This document shows positions 36,955 to 44,768 of a stretch of DNA of 64,000 nucleotides, piece after piece. Source of the DNA: Halorubrum sp. PV6 (GTDB lineage Archaea > Halobacteriota > Halobacteria > Halobacteriales > Haloferacaceae). Every line of letters begins with the position of its first letter. Position 1 is the first letter of the stretch. The notes below the pieces were generated by a model. The model saw only the letters and a program-made list of their open reading frames with translations, was not told where the DNA came from and made no database searches. Made by a program: the position numbers and the translations under genes. The stretch covers positions 2,356,001-2,420,000 of the forward strand of contig NZ_CP030064.1 in assembly GCF_003990725.2 (NCBI RefSeq), written 5' to 3'.

Positions 36955-37287
36955 ATGACAGACGAAAATGCCGGACGTCAGCAGGTCGAACAAGACGATA
37001 TTGATCTCACAGAGTGGGTCCTTGGATTCGAAATTCGAGTGGACGGGGACATGGTGGGAGCTATCGAAGGAGAACCAGGAACTATCGAGTATTTCACGGT
37101 CATTCCAAACCCCAAGTATGAGCATCTCAAGCAAGCCGCGCTCAACGAGTTCATCGAAGAAAGCCGGAATCACGGTGCTACCGAGATCGTTACGAGCGGT
37201 CTGATGGAGCCTTCGGTTATCCCAACGCTTGAAGCAGAAGGATTCGAAGAGCGAAGCGACGAGATTGGTTGGGTAAAAGAAATCTGA
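36955..37287 (+). CDS. Possible GNAT-fold small protein
   Basis: A 110-residue acidic protein. The second half (YFTVIPNPKYEHLKQAALNEF ... LMEPSVIPTLEAEGFEE) has the strand-helix pattern of the C-terminal half of GNAT acetyltransferases, including a closing LExxGFEE. The acetyl-CoA loop is not clear. TCTTATATATC near 36919-36929 lies about 30 bases before the ATG. Confidence 0.5.
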   Translation: MTDENAGRQQVEQDDIDLTEWVLGFEIRVDGDMVGAIEGEPGTIEYFTVIPNPKYEHLKQAALNEFIEESRNHGATEIVTSGLMEPSVIPTLEAEGFEERSDEIGWVKEI

Positions 37288-37305
37288 GGACGATTGACCC
37301 TCAGC

Positions 37306-37488
37306 TCATTCGAACAAGTCTACCGATTCTGGATCGACCACATGAGAGCCGGAATTAGCAGATACTGATACTTCTGAAGCGGGAGTGTATTCATCATCAT
37401 ACTGGCTCAGAACAGCTTCATTCTGGGCGATGATCCTCTCGACGGTACGGACCATTGAGTCGATCTGGGAGGTCGGTTGGCTGTCCAT
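37306..37488 (-). CDS. Small acidic protein, unknown
   Basis: A 60-residue frame (MDSQPTSQIDSMVRTVERII) with a helical first half and an acidic, Ser-rich end. It follows the HELVH membrane gene by 62 bases on the same strand and may be co-transcribed. No TATA box was found just upstream. Weak support beyond composition and length. Confidence 0.4.
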   Translation of the reverse strand: MDSQPTSQIDSMVRTVERIIAQNEAVLSQYDDEYTPASEVSVSANSGSHVVDPESVDLFE

Positions 37489-37550
37489 CTGCCAGGTCTT
37501 TCAGATGTGGCGGCCTCAATGCACCGAAACTCGATCCCACCCCTCAGCTG

Positions 37551-37937
37551 TTACTCGAAATCCCTCCGATTTACCGACTCACCCGCAGTGAAATCTTTCC
37601 ATGCCTCGGGGTTCTGGTAACCCATCATGTCAGTCATGCTAACTCCGATGCCTCCAGCACCGAAAGCAAAAATCGGGATTGAGTGTAAGTACGCTCCAAG
37701 GAGTGCGATACATGGGAATATGAGAACGCCTCCAGCAGTTGCCTTGACCTGTCGATTACTCATTTCGTGTGGTGTTCGAAAGTCCACCTGAGTCGGGATC
37801 CTAAACCAATATCGAGAGAAGAACGTACTTCCTCCGAATATACGCCCGAATAGAAAATGGACTAACTCATGAGCAAATAGACCAGCAGCAGACAGTCCAA
37901 GTATGACAGCCACGTCCTGAATAAGTCCGAGATTCAT
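37551..37937 (-). CDS. Small membrane protein with HELVH zinc motif
   Basis: A 128-residue protein with three or four hydrophobic segments. The first holds AHELVHFLFGR near residue 23, the HExxH motif of zinc metallopeptidases, and the last region has SMTDMMGYQNPEAWKDF near 100 with an Asp that could be the third ligand. The layout recalls a minimal M50-type intramembrane protease. A TATTAG box lies about 31 bases upstream. Protease activity is inference. Confidence 0.6.
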   Translation of the reverse strand: MNLGLIQDVAVILGLSAAGLFAHELVHFLFGRIFGGSTFFSRYWFRIPTQVDFRTPHEMSNRQVKATAGGVLIFPCIALLGAYLHSIPIFAFGAGGIGVSMTDMMGYQNPEAWKDFTAGESVNRRDFE

Positions 37938-38097
37938 TGGCCGCTTCGTACAACGGACTCTCTCGTCTAATACCTAAGGCTATTAGATATAGATCTGTTC
38001 TTTGAACAATACCTCAAGGTATTCTGGACAATGTTGGCTCAAATCATTCGAATCGGAACCTAAAATATACATATTATCAAGTAGAACTGTTTAGAAA

Positions 38098-38757
38098 GTG
38101 GATCGACAAATATTGCTCACGGCGATTATTGCAGTTGCAAGTGTTCTAAGCCTCATGATTTCGACGTTGGCTGGGATTCCAGAAATTGTCAGATATTACC
38201 CAAGTGCTATAACAGGTCTTTTAGAGATTATCCCTCTCGATCTGGTGTCTGTATGGGGTGAAAGGATTGGTTTGCTTTTGCTAGGTCTATCTCTCGGCTG
38301 GCTTGCTCATATTAGATACATATCAGACTCATCAAAATCTGTTGACAAGATAGAGGGATGTGTTAAATTGAGAGGTGTCCTGTGGAAGGGGACAGCAAAG
38401 ATAAATAATGGTCATTTTGTTGATATTAGTGTCCCTAATAAACCGTTGTGTTCTGAATGTCAGTCACCTATGAACAGCTCTGAAACAGGGAGTGGGTTCA
38501 ACCAAGATTTTTTCTGGAAATGTCCCAGTTCAGCTCATGAAAACATAGTAGAGCGAGATTTTGATCGAGAAGACGAAGCAGTAAATCTGTTCTCGAAACA
38601 TTTTGGTCGCATTGTTGAATCTGAAGATGAGGAATATTCACTTGATTCGCTAGTTGAGAGTATTAAAAATAGGGGTGGCAAAATCACCAGTAGAGCAATC
38701 TGGATCGAATACGTGGGAGTTGTAGACGATCCAGACATATCTGTAGATTGTTTTTAA
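38098..38757 (+). CDS. Membrane protein with cytoplasmic zinc-ribbon-like domain
   Basis: A 219-residue protein with two N-terminal membrane segments (LLTAIIAVASVLSLMIS and IGLLLLGLSLGWLAHI), then a soluble domain with PLCSECQSPM near 117 and a further FFWKCPSS near 138, a possible zinc ribbon, and a charged C-terminus. It starts with a GTG at 38098, about 28 bases after AATATACATATTAT, the expected spacing for a leaderless transcript. Not recognised as a known family. Confidence 0.6.
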   Translation: MDRQILLTAIIAVASVLSLMISTLAGIPEIVRYYPSAITGLLEIIPLDLVSVWGERIGLLLLGLSLGWLAHIRYISDSSKSVDKIEGCVKLRGVLWKGTAKINNGHFVDISVPNKPLCSECQSPMNSSETGSGFNQDFFWKCPSSAHENIVERDFDREDEAVNLFSKHFGRIVESEDEEYSLDSLVESIKNRGGKITSRAIWIEYVGVVDDPDISVDCF

Positions 38758-38818
38758 ACCCTAACAGTATACTATATTACGAAGTGTTGGCTACTGAGAA
38801 TTTCAACAGAATCAGTTC

Positions 38819-38977
38819 TCATATATTGTGCTGCCCTTCCTTTCGTTGCAGCTCCTCCTCAACACGTTCTAACACAGAGGATGCATAACTTCGACCCTCA
38901 GAGTCTCGGTCCTTTGAGTTGACTATCTTCTCCATTTCATGCTCAAGGAAGACAAGCTGGCGGAGAGTGAGATCCAC
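38819..38977 (-). CDS. Small charged protein downstream of the integrase
   Basis: Too short for usual gene callers: GTG at 38977 to TGA at 38819-38821, 52 residues (MDLTLRQLVFLEHEMEKIVN, then SYASSVLERVEEEL). It is helical and charged like small regulators. A perfect TTTATAAA at 38998-39005 lies 25-26 bases before the GTG, which strongly suggests a leaderless transcript starting exactly there. It follows the integrase by 40 bases on the same strand and might be an excision or copy-control factor. Confidence 0.5.
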   Translation of the reverse strand: MDLTLRQLVFLEHEMEKIVNSKDRDSEGRSYASSVLERVEEELQRKEGQHNI

Positions 38978-39017
38978 ATAAAGAATAGGGACCGTGAGTT
39001 TATAAAAGACGGTGAGG

Positions 39018-40031
39018 CTATTCCATATCGAACATCTCTCGCCGTAAGTCTCGCTTCTCTGATTCAGTCCGAGCGTCGTAGTGTTTGTCCAGCGTTGGTA
39101 TGCTGACGTTCATCCGGTCGCTGATCAGCTCCTTCCGGTGCCCTTCGTTAAGCCAATGGGTGATAGCTCCTCGCCGAATAGCGTGGGGCTTGTGAGAGCC
39201 GGGACATTGCGCGGCCTTGTTGTACTCCTGCACGGCGACACACTCTGACTTTTCTCGATCGTGGGGACACTCTCCGGTGTAGTGGCACGGACGGGTGAGT
39301 CGGCGGATGTGTGTCCGGAGATTAGACAACGCCATACGACCATACTTTGAGGCGAAGAGAGGGTTCCGACCGTAGTCGTCCTCCACCTCGATGTGATTCA
39401 TCCGTAGATAATCGTCGAGGATTTCGCACGTCCAATCGTGGAGATTTACTTCTCGTTCGGCAGGCTCCTTGTTTTTCTGTGGAGTACCTTCGTCGGGATC
39501 GTGAGACACCTCAATGTATTTCTCTTCGGGATAGTAGTCGTCAACGTCTAACGACCGAGCGTTTCCGAGACGCATACCAGTATCCCATAAGAGGGCAAAG
39601 AGGGCGTGCCGTCTCGTTGCATACTCAAAGTCGTCTAAGTATTCGAGAATCTGGTCAGCTATCTCCGGTTCAATCTTCTCGGAGCGAACCTTCTCGTCGG
39701 GGTCATTGAGGACCATGTTCTCCACGACCCACGACTCAATGAGTCCCATCGAATTGGACCACTTGAGGAAGCTTCGGAGTGAGCAGAGGTCGTTGTAGAG
39801 GGTCATTTCATTGACCTCGCCAACTTCTCGCCGCCGTTTCTTGAAGTCGGAGATGTGGAAGCCGTCTATCTCACAGATGTTGTCGAGGTCAATTCCCTCG
39901 CAGAAGTCGAGGAACAGTCCAAGGGATGAGGCGTTGTTGTAGTACGTAGAGTCAGCCCATTCGGGTTTCTTGTCGGTCAGGTAGCGTTCAATCGCACGTT
40001 CCGGCTTCATTTGTGTTCGAGATTCGGACAT
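39018..40031 (-). CDS. int: Tyrosine recombinase (integrase) of the element
   Basis: A 337-residue XerC/D-type integrase. The N-terminal SAM-like core-binding domain (about 10-105) is followed by the catalytic domain with TGMRLGNARS (Arg near 153), a Lys near 188, HAIRRG (His-x-x-Arg near 281-284), HWLNEGH (near 289) and the nucleophile in LDKHYDAR (Tyr near 316). All catalytic residues are present, so it looks active. An unusual cysteine cluster (CHYTGECPHDREKSEC ... CPGSHK, about 248-275) may bind zinc, a feature of many haloarchaeal integrases. It starts 99 bases from attR and should integrate the element at the tRNA-Val repeat. Confidence 0.92.
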   Translation of the reverse strand: MSESRTQMKPERAIERYLTDKKPEWADSTYYNNASSLGLFLDFCEGIDLDNICEIDGFHISDFKKRRREVGEVNEMTLYNDLCSLRSFLKWSNSMGLIESWVVENMVLNDPDEKVRSEKIEPEIADQILEYLDDFEYATRRHALFALLWDTGMRLGNARSLDVDDYYPEEKYIEVSHDPDEGTPQKNKEPAEREVNLHDWTCEILDDYLRMNHIEVEDDYGRNPLFASKYGRMALSNLRTHIRRLTRPCHYTGECPHDREKSECVAVQEYNKAAQCPGSHKPHAIRRGAITHWLNEGHRKELISDRMNVSIPTLDKHYDARTESEKRDLRREMFDME

Positions 40032-40066
40032 GGTTGAGTCGAACCCCGGTACGGTGAAGCGAGTTA

Positions 40067-40097
40067 TACCGCAGGTTCACACTCCTGCGGTGCGGTA
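40067..40097. promoter_or_regulatory. Nested inverted repeats upstream of the integrase
   Basis: CCGCAGG (40069-40075) and CCTGCGG (40084-40090) form a perfect 7-base inverted repeat around TTCACACT; TACCGCA (40067-40073) also pairs with TGCGGTA (40091-40097). It overlaps the upstream edge of the integrase promoter box (TATAAC near 40062-40068) and lies 33 bases from attR, so it could be a recombinase arm site or operator. Confidence 0.5.
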
Positions 40098-40129
40098 GCC
40101 GGAGCGCGTGCGGATTCGCGCGACGGCGG

Positions 40130-40165
40130 GCAGGTCGGCGGTTCGAATCCGCCCCAACCCATACG
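40130..40165 (+). repeat. attR: 36-base copy of the tRNA-Val 3' end
   Basis: Identical over 36 bases to 28691-28726. Only the 3' portion of the tRNA is present, so no second functional tRNA exists here. It is the right junction of the element; host GC-rich DNA continues after it. Confidence 0.95.
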
Positions 40166-40204
40166 TTTTCCTGCCGCGCTTGAAGGAGTGACGGAGTCGG
40201 CCGA

Positions 40205-41026
40205 TTAGGCCCCTGCCTGGTCTACCCAGTCGGGCTCCTCGACCGTGGTCGAACCGACGCCGGTGAGCGAGAACTCCCACGCGCCGCTCACCTCTTGATC
40301 GTCCGCTCGCCCGGAGAACTGCCACGATTCGTGGCGCGAGAGGCCGTTTTCGTCGACCAAGACGGCGTACTCGAAGTTCGTCACCTCGAAGTTGCCGGGT
40401 TCGCCTTGCGCGGAGACCGATCCGGCCCGAATCAGCGCTTCGTCGGTGGCGGACAGCTCGTATCGATCCACGGTGACACCGTCGAACGTCTCGGTCCCGG
40501 CGGACACCAGATCGTCGTCGGCGCCGTACGCGCGGGCCTGAGACAGCGCGATGGCGGTGCCGAGCACCTCCGAGGACCCCTCCTGTGACGACACGAACGC
40601 GTCGTCGCCGGTCCCAAAGCGGACGTACGTCACGCCGCCGTCGACGAACTGCTCGATGTTGCCGCCGTCCGCCTGCCCGTCGGTTGCGGACGTAGTACGG
40701 GTGTACGATCGCTCGGCCTCGAGGTCGGCGTAGAACTCGCGGGTGACCTCGATCTCTGCCCCGCTCGCGTCGACACCGCTGTACGACCACGTGACGGTGA
40801 AACTCCCCGCATCGCGGAGCAGGCGCTCGGGATCGCCCAGATCGAACGCGTCGCTGCCGCTCGCGCCGTCGCCGGTCGCTCCGTCGCCGGTCGCACCGTC
40901 GCCGGTCTCGGCCGATCCGCCCGCGGAGTCGGCGCCATCGGCGCTTGGCATACCACCGCCGCCGGCACAACCCGCGAGGACGACGAGCAACACCACGACG
41001 AAGAGATGGATGCGACGCGAATGCAT
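40205..41026 (-). CDS. Haloarchaeal lipoprotein, unknown function
   Basis: A 273-residue exported protein: MHSRRIHLFVVVLLVVLAGC is a signal peptide with lipobox LAGC, followed by a Gly/Ala/Asp-rich linker with three GDGATGDGA-type repeats, then a beta-rich domain (residues ~75-270) with YELSATDEALIRAG and NFEYAVLVDENGLSRH. It resembles haloarchaeal lipoproteins of the DUF7537 kind, similar in shape to LppX/LolA-type domains. ATG at 41026 lies 27 bases from a CTTATG box. It is the first host gene right of the element. Confidence 0.8.
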   Translation of the reverse strand: MHSRRIHLFVVVLLVVLAGCAGGGGMPSADGADSAGGSAETGDGATGDGATGDGASGSDAFDLGDPERLLRDAGSFTVTWSYSGVDASGAEIEVTREFYADLEAERSYTRTTSATDGQADGGNIEQFVDGGVTYVRFGTGDDAFVSSQEGSSEVLGTAIALSQARAYGADDDLVSAGTETFDGVTVDRYELSATDEALIRAGSVSAQGEPGNFEVTNFEYAVLVDENGLSRHESWQFSGRADDQEVSGAWEFSLTGVGSTTVEEPDWVDQAGA

Positions 41027-41111
41027 GACAGCGATACGCCGAGCAGCAGCATAAGTAGATACGGAACACGCCACGAACGCCGACCTACTCGATCGGCGAG
41101 TCCGTCGGGCC

Positions 41112-41582
41112 TCAGTTGACTTCGAGGATTTCGACGTCGAACGTCAGCGTCTCGCCGGCGAGGCGGGGGTTAAAATCGACGCGGACGACATCCTCGTCGA
41201 CGTGGACGACTTCGCCCTGGCTCCCGTTTTGCGCCTCTAGATAAGCGCCCTCCTCGGGCGTCTGGCCGCCGAGCATCTCTTCGAGTTCCGCGGTGTCGAA
41301 CGCCTGAATCTGGTCGTCGCTGGGCTCGCCGTAGGCCTTCTCGGGCGGGATCTCCAGCGTCTCTTCCTCGCCGGCCGCCAAGCCGATCAGCCCCTCCTCC
41401 ATCCCCTGGATGACCTGCTCGTCACCAACCTCGACCGTCAGCGGTGCGTACTCGCGGTCGGGTTGGGCTTCGGCGAGACCCGTCTCCTCCGCGACGGAGC
41501 GTCGGGACGTATCGAACACGGTGCCATCGTCGAGGCGCCCTGTGTACTCGAGGGTCACAGAGTCGCCTGTGGTTATCGACAT
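41112..41582 (-). CDS. FKBP-type peptidyl-prolyl isomerase (SlyD-like)
   Basis: A 156-residue cis-trans prolyl isomerase. The FKBP core is seen as VTLEYTGRLDDGTVFDTS at the N-terminus and GMEEGLIGLAAGEEETLEIPPEKAYGEP near 64-92, with an inserted flap domain (about 95-130) that gives chaperone activity in SlyD relatives. Highly acidic, as expected in a salt-in cytoplasm. Single gene. Confidence 0.93.
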   Translation of the reverse strand: MSITTGDSVTLEYTGRLDDGTVFDTSRRSVAEETGLAEAQPDREYAPLTVEVGDEQVIQGMEEGLIGLAAGEEETLEIPPEKAYGEPSDDQIQAFDTAELEEMLGGQTPEEGAYLEAQNGSQGEVVHVDEDVVRVDFNPRLAGETLTFDVEILEVN

Positions 41583-41706
41583 ACCGAGGGGAGACGCGCC
41601 ACAGGGGAAAGGCCGTCGTACGAGGACGGCGAGAGACCGAGCGTCGATAGCGGCGCGTCAGCCACCGGACGCGGTCGCGTCGTCCCCGTACTCGGTACAT
41701 CTCGAC

Positions 41707-42927
41707 TCAGCCAACGAGGCCCCGAACCGCGTCAGGGACGTCAGTTCGGTCGATCTCGCCGACCTCCGGGTCGTCGTCGCCGGGCGTCCCGTACTTGTAC
41801 CCCGACCCGGTCAAGATCACGGCGACGTCCTCGTCGGGCGCGAGTTCGCCGGCCGCCGTGAGATCGCGGACGGCCGCGGTCGCCACGGCGCAGGACGGTT
41901 CGACCGATATCCCGGCGTCGGCCGCGAGCCGATCCGTCTCGGCCAGCAACGCCTCCTCCGGGACGGACACGACCGCCCCGTCGGTGTCGCGGGCCGCCGC
42001 CAGCGCCCGGTTCCCGCTCGGCGGATCGGCGTTGTTGATCGAGACGGCGGCCGTCGGCTCGCCTCGAACGGCGTCGACGTTCGTCGCGCCGCGTTCGAAC
42101 GCCTGCGCGATCGGGTCACAGCGCGCGGCCTGCGCGAGGTAGATCCGCGGTACGGCGTCGATCAGCCCCGCCGCGTGCAGCTCTCGAAGCGCCTTCCAGA
42201 CGCCGCTCGCCTGCCCGCCGCTGCTGACGGGTAGGACGATCGCGTCGGGGACCGCCGGGCGGAACGCCTCGCAGATCTCGTACGCGACGGTCTTCTGTCC
42301 GGCGACCCGCAGGGGGCTGTCGGAGTTCAGAAAGGCGACGCCCAGATCGTGTTCGAGGGTGTCGTAGTACAGCCGACCGTACTCGCCGCGAACCCTGAAC
42401 AGGTGCGGGTCGTGCTGGGCGATCATCGCCAGCCGGGAGTCGGGCGTGTCTTCGGCGACGAGGATCACCGCCTCGCGGTCGTCCGCCGCCGCGTGCGCGG
42501 CGACGCTCAGGGCCATGTTCCCGTGCGAGACGGTCCCGACCGGGCCGTCGAGGCGGCTGAGCCCGACGGCCGTTCCCCGGTCTTTGAAACTGCCGGTCGG
42601 GTTGGTGCCCTCGAGTTTGAGGTGGATTCGCGGCCCGTCCGACGGTTCGATCGCCGGGGCTCGCAGGAGGGGCGTGCCGCCTGCCGCCGCGCCGAGGCCG
42701 ACGGGCGTCGTCGCGGGGAGGGCGGACTCGTAGCGCCAGAGGCCGCGCCGCCCGGCGACCGCGTCGGGAGTTGCGCCGGTGGTCGCGTCGCCGGATTTCG
42801 CGCCGGCGTCGGGCCAGGAGACGGCCGCAGCGTCGATGTCGAACCAGAGCGGCTCGCCGCAGGAACAGCGGTCGGCGTCGCCGAACGGGTACGTCTCGCC
42901 GCAGTCGTAACACGTCAGTCGGTTCAT
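41707..42927 (-). CDS. thrC: Threonine synthase
   Basis: Makes threonine from O-phosphohomoserine with pyridoxal phosphate. The 406 residues carry an N-terminal zinc-ribbon-like CYDCGETYPFGDADRCSCGE, the PLP lysine in NPTGSFKDRG near 117, the Ser/Gly-rich PVSSGGQASGVWKAL near 231 and the C-terminal AVILTGSGYKYG phosphate-binding loop. A TTTAGG box lies 26 bases before the ATG. A fold-type II relative such as threonine dehydratase is less likely given the N-terminal zinc module. Confidence 0.93.
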   Translation of the reverse strand: MNRLTCYDCGETYPFGDADRCSCGEPLWFDIDAAAVSWPDAGAKSGDATTGATPDAVAGRRGLWRYESALPATTPVGLGAAAGGTPLLRAPAIEPSDGPRIHLKLEGTNPTGSFKDRGTAVGLSRLDGPVGTVSHGNMALSVAAHAAADDREAVILVAEDTPDSRLAMIAQHDPHLFRVRGEYGRLYYDTLEHDLGVAFLNSDSPLRVAGQKTVAYEICEAFRPAVPDAIVLPVSSGGQASGVWKALRELHAAGLIDAVPRIYLAQAARCDPIAQAFERGATNVDAVRGEPTAAVSINNADPPSGNRALAAARDTDGAVVSVPEEALLAETDRLAADAGISVEPSCAVATAAVRDLTAAGELAPDEDVAVILTGSGYKYGTPGDDDPEVGEIDRTDVPDAVRGLVG

Positions 42928-42995
42928 GGCCGCCGATCGCGGCCTTGCCTAAAGGGTTGCCCGATACCTCGCGCCACCGGGGACCGGGAGTCGCG

Positions 42996-43847
42996 TCAGA
43001 CCTCGCGTTCGAACGCCGGGTCGAACATCTGTGCCGACATCGGTGCCGGATCGCCCTCGGTGAGGTTGTACGCCGAGAAGTCGGTGACGCCGGCCTCGCG
43101 GAGCAGGTCCTCATCGTAGAAGCTGTTGCCCGTGCAACTCGCGGGGTCGCGGGAGAGGATTTCGAGCGCCGCGTCGGAGACGATCTCCGGGGTGCGCCAG
43201 TCGTCCTCGGTGCCGAGCCCGAAGTACCGGGTCGCGCGGGTGTCGATGGCGGTCACCGGCCAGAAGGTGTTACAGCCGACGTCGGCGCTGTTCAGCTCCT
43301 TGGCGAGCGAGAGCGTGATAAACGACATCCCGAGTTTGGACCACGCGTACGGCGCCTTCCCCGGAGAGCGGTCGGTCACGACCGGCGGCGAGTTCGACAG
43401 GAGCCACGCCTCGTCGAGTTCGGCGAGGTGGTCGGCGAACGCGTGTGCGACGAGGTGGGTACCCCGGACGTTCACGTCGGTCAGCAGGTCGAATCGGTTC
43501 GCCGGCAGGTCGGCGACGTTGGCCAGTTGGATGGCGCTCGCGTTGTTGATGACGATGTCGACCTCGCCGAAGTGGTCTATCGCCTCCTCGACGACCGCCT
43601 CAACGCGGTCCTCGTCGCGGAGGTCGAGTTCGAGCGCGAGCGCCTCGACGCCGCGGTCGCGAACCTCGCGGGCCGTCTGCTCTATGGTGCCGTCGAGTTC
43701 GGCCTCGTCGTCGTCGGTCGTCTTGCCCGTCGAGACGACGTTACAGCCGCAGTCGGCGAGCGCGAGGGCGAGCTGTTTGCCGATACCGCGGGTCGTGCCC
43801 GTGATGAAGGCCGTCGAGCCCGAAAGATCGGGGGGCGTAAGTGCCAT
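42996..43847 (-). CDS. Short-chain dehydrogenase/reductase
   Basis: A 283-residue SDR with the cofactor motif ITGTTRGIGKQLA near residue 14, NNAS near 101 and the catalytic YAWSKLGM near 169. The C-terminal region (WPVTAIDTRATRYFG and DAALEILSRDPASCTGNSF) resembles the HSDL2-like clade, where the sterol-binding domain is absent here. NAD(P) specificity and substrate are not deducible. CTATAC box 27 bases upstream. Confidence 0.88.
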   Translation of the reverse strand: MALTPPDLSGSTAFITGTTRGIGKQLALALADCGCNVVSTGKTTDDDEAELDGTIEQTAREVRDRGVEALALELDLRDEDRVEAVVEEAIDHFGEVDIVINNASAIQLANVADLPANRFDLLTDVNVRGTHLVAHAFADHLAELDEAWLLSNSPPVVTDRSPGKAPYAWSKLGMSFITLSLAKELNSADVGCNTFWPVTAIDTRATRYFGLGTEDDWRTPEIVSDAALEILSRDPASCTGNSFYDEDLLREAGVTDFSAYNLTEGDPAPMSAQMFDPAFEREV

Positions 43848-43902
43848 ACCGGCCGTTCGGCGGGCCGACGTATAGAAGTCGGTGTGTCGGCGGGAGGCGA
43901 CC

Positions 43903-44169
43903 TTACGTCGGCGAGACGCGCCACGTCGTCGCGCCGGTGTACGACCACTTTTCGATCTCGATACCCTGTACCGAGTCCTGTAGCTGCACTATCAGGGCGC
44001 CGATCTCCTTCGGCGAGAGGTCCACGTCGTCGGCGATAAACTTCGCTTTGAGGTACGTCTCGCCGTCGGCGGCCTCCTCGCGGAGGAACGCCGCGAGCCG
44101 GTCTGCCTTTTCGGTGGTCGATTCGCTGGACTGTGCGGTCGTCTGCGCGCTGGTGTGTGTGGTACTCAT
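43903..44169 (-). CDS. DUF7123-type small haloarchaeal protein
   Basis: An 88-residue protein with a Ser/Thr-rich N-terminus and a winged-helix-like domain (KADRLAAFLREEAADGETYL, then DDVDLSPKEIGALIVQLQ) ending in WSYTGATTWRVS. It looks like a small DNA-binding regulator found in many haloarchaea. It overlaps the preceding membrane-protein gene by four bases, so they are translated together. Confidence 0.75.
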   Translation of the reverse strand: MSTTHTSAQTTAQSSESTTEKADRLAAFLREEAADGETYLKAKFIADDVDLSPKEIGALIVQLQDSVQGIEIEKWSYTGATTWRVSPT

Positions 44170-44435
44170 TGGGTTGAAGCGTCAGCGGGGGTGGTGTGTT
44201 CGTGACCGACGACGACGCACGCCGCGTGTGCGGCGATGAGCGCGAGCGTGCTCCAGCCGTTGTCGAATCCCAGCAGGCCGTACGCCGCGGGGAGGTACGC
44301 GAGCGGGAGGAGCACCGCCGCCCAGAACGCGGCGGCGCGAACGCCCGCGACGGCTTTGTCTCGGCAGGCGGCCGAGAGGCTGGACCCGATCCGAAGTGGC
44401 GTCCGAACGGACGAGGAGGACGTTTGGCTTGACAT
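44166..44435 (-). CDS. Small two-helix membrane protein
   Basis: An 89-residue protein with an Ser/Thr N-terminus, two membrane segments (AAAFWAAVLLPLAYLPAAYGLL and LALIAAHAACVVVGH) and a short polar end. It shares four bases with the downstream DUF7123 gene. An in-frame ATG at 44444 is an alternative start. A TTATATG box lies near 44472-44480. Function unknown. Confidence 0.65.
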   Translation of the reverse strand: MSSQTSSSSVRTPLRIGSSLSAACRDKAVAGVRAAAFWAAVLLPLAYLPAAYGLLGFDNGWSTLALIAAHAACVVVGHEHTTPADASTQ

Positions 44436-44768
44436 GTGGAACACCGTCGTCGCTCATCGCTCGGAGCGCCGACTGCATATAAGGGGCAGAGCGTTGACGC
44501 GTTTTCAGCCGGATTATCGACGCCTACGGTGAGTTTCAGACCGTTCAGCGACTGGGAGGCATCGTTTTAAACGGTTCGAAAAACGCTTAAAAGATTTATT
44601 CTGCTCGTTGAGCGGTTAAAATCGGAACGGGGGCTGAGCGCGACGGTGCCGGAGTGTGCCGGCTCCGACCGGGCGAACTTCGCCGTGAGTAAGTCATATT
44701 ACCGTCAGGCGGCTACCACGCGACATGACGAGGACTCGACGACGTGGCTCGCCCGGGGGCGCTCGACC
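44436..44768. promoter_or_regulatory. Divergent promoter region
   Basis: About 330 bases between the membrane-protein gene and the Lrp/RCK_C gene. Contains TTATATG on the reverse strand (44472-44480) and an AT-rich patch at 44564-44625 with TTTTAAACGG, CTTAAAAG and GGTTAAAATCGG, likely tandem promoter or regulator sites. CATATTACC near 44696 is nearest the regulator gene. No other gene seen. Confidence 0.4.

Larger units (their letters stand above)
28691..40165. mobile_element. Integrated element at tRNA-Val, about 11.4 kb
   Basis: The segment between the two 36-base repeats is clearly AT-rich against GC-rich flanks, uses different codons, has long non-coding stretches and carries an intact tyrosine recombinase at its right end. 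Genes include a helicase-like ATPase, a rolling-circle-type Rep, several small regulators and cargo. Excision between the repeats would give a circle of 11,439 bases and restore the tRNA 3' flank. No virion structural proteins, terminase or portal were recognised, so an integrative plasmid or a defective pleolipovirus-like element fits better than a tailed provirus. Confidence 0.92.

Noticed and set aside
40082-40165. Second tRNA-Val gene at attR
   Set aside because: Only the 3' third of the tRNA is present; the 5' acceptor strand, D arm and anticodon arm do not match upstream.
28691-40165. Tailed provirus
   Set aside because: No capsid, portal, terminase or tail gene motifs were found in the interior.
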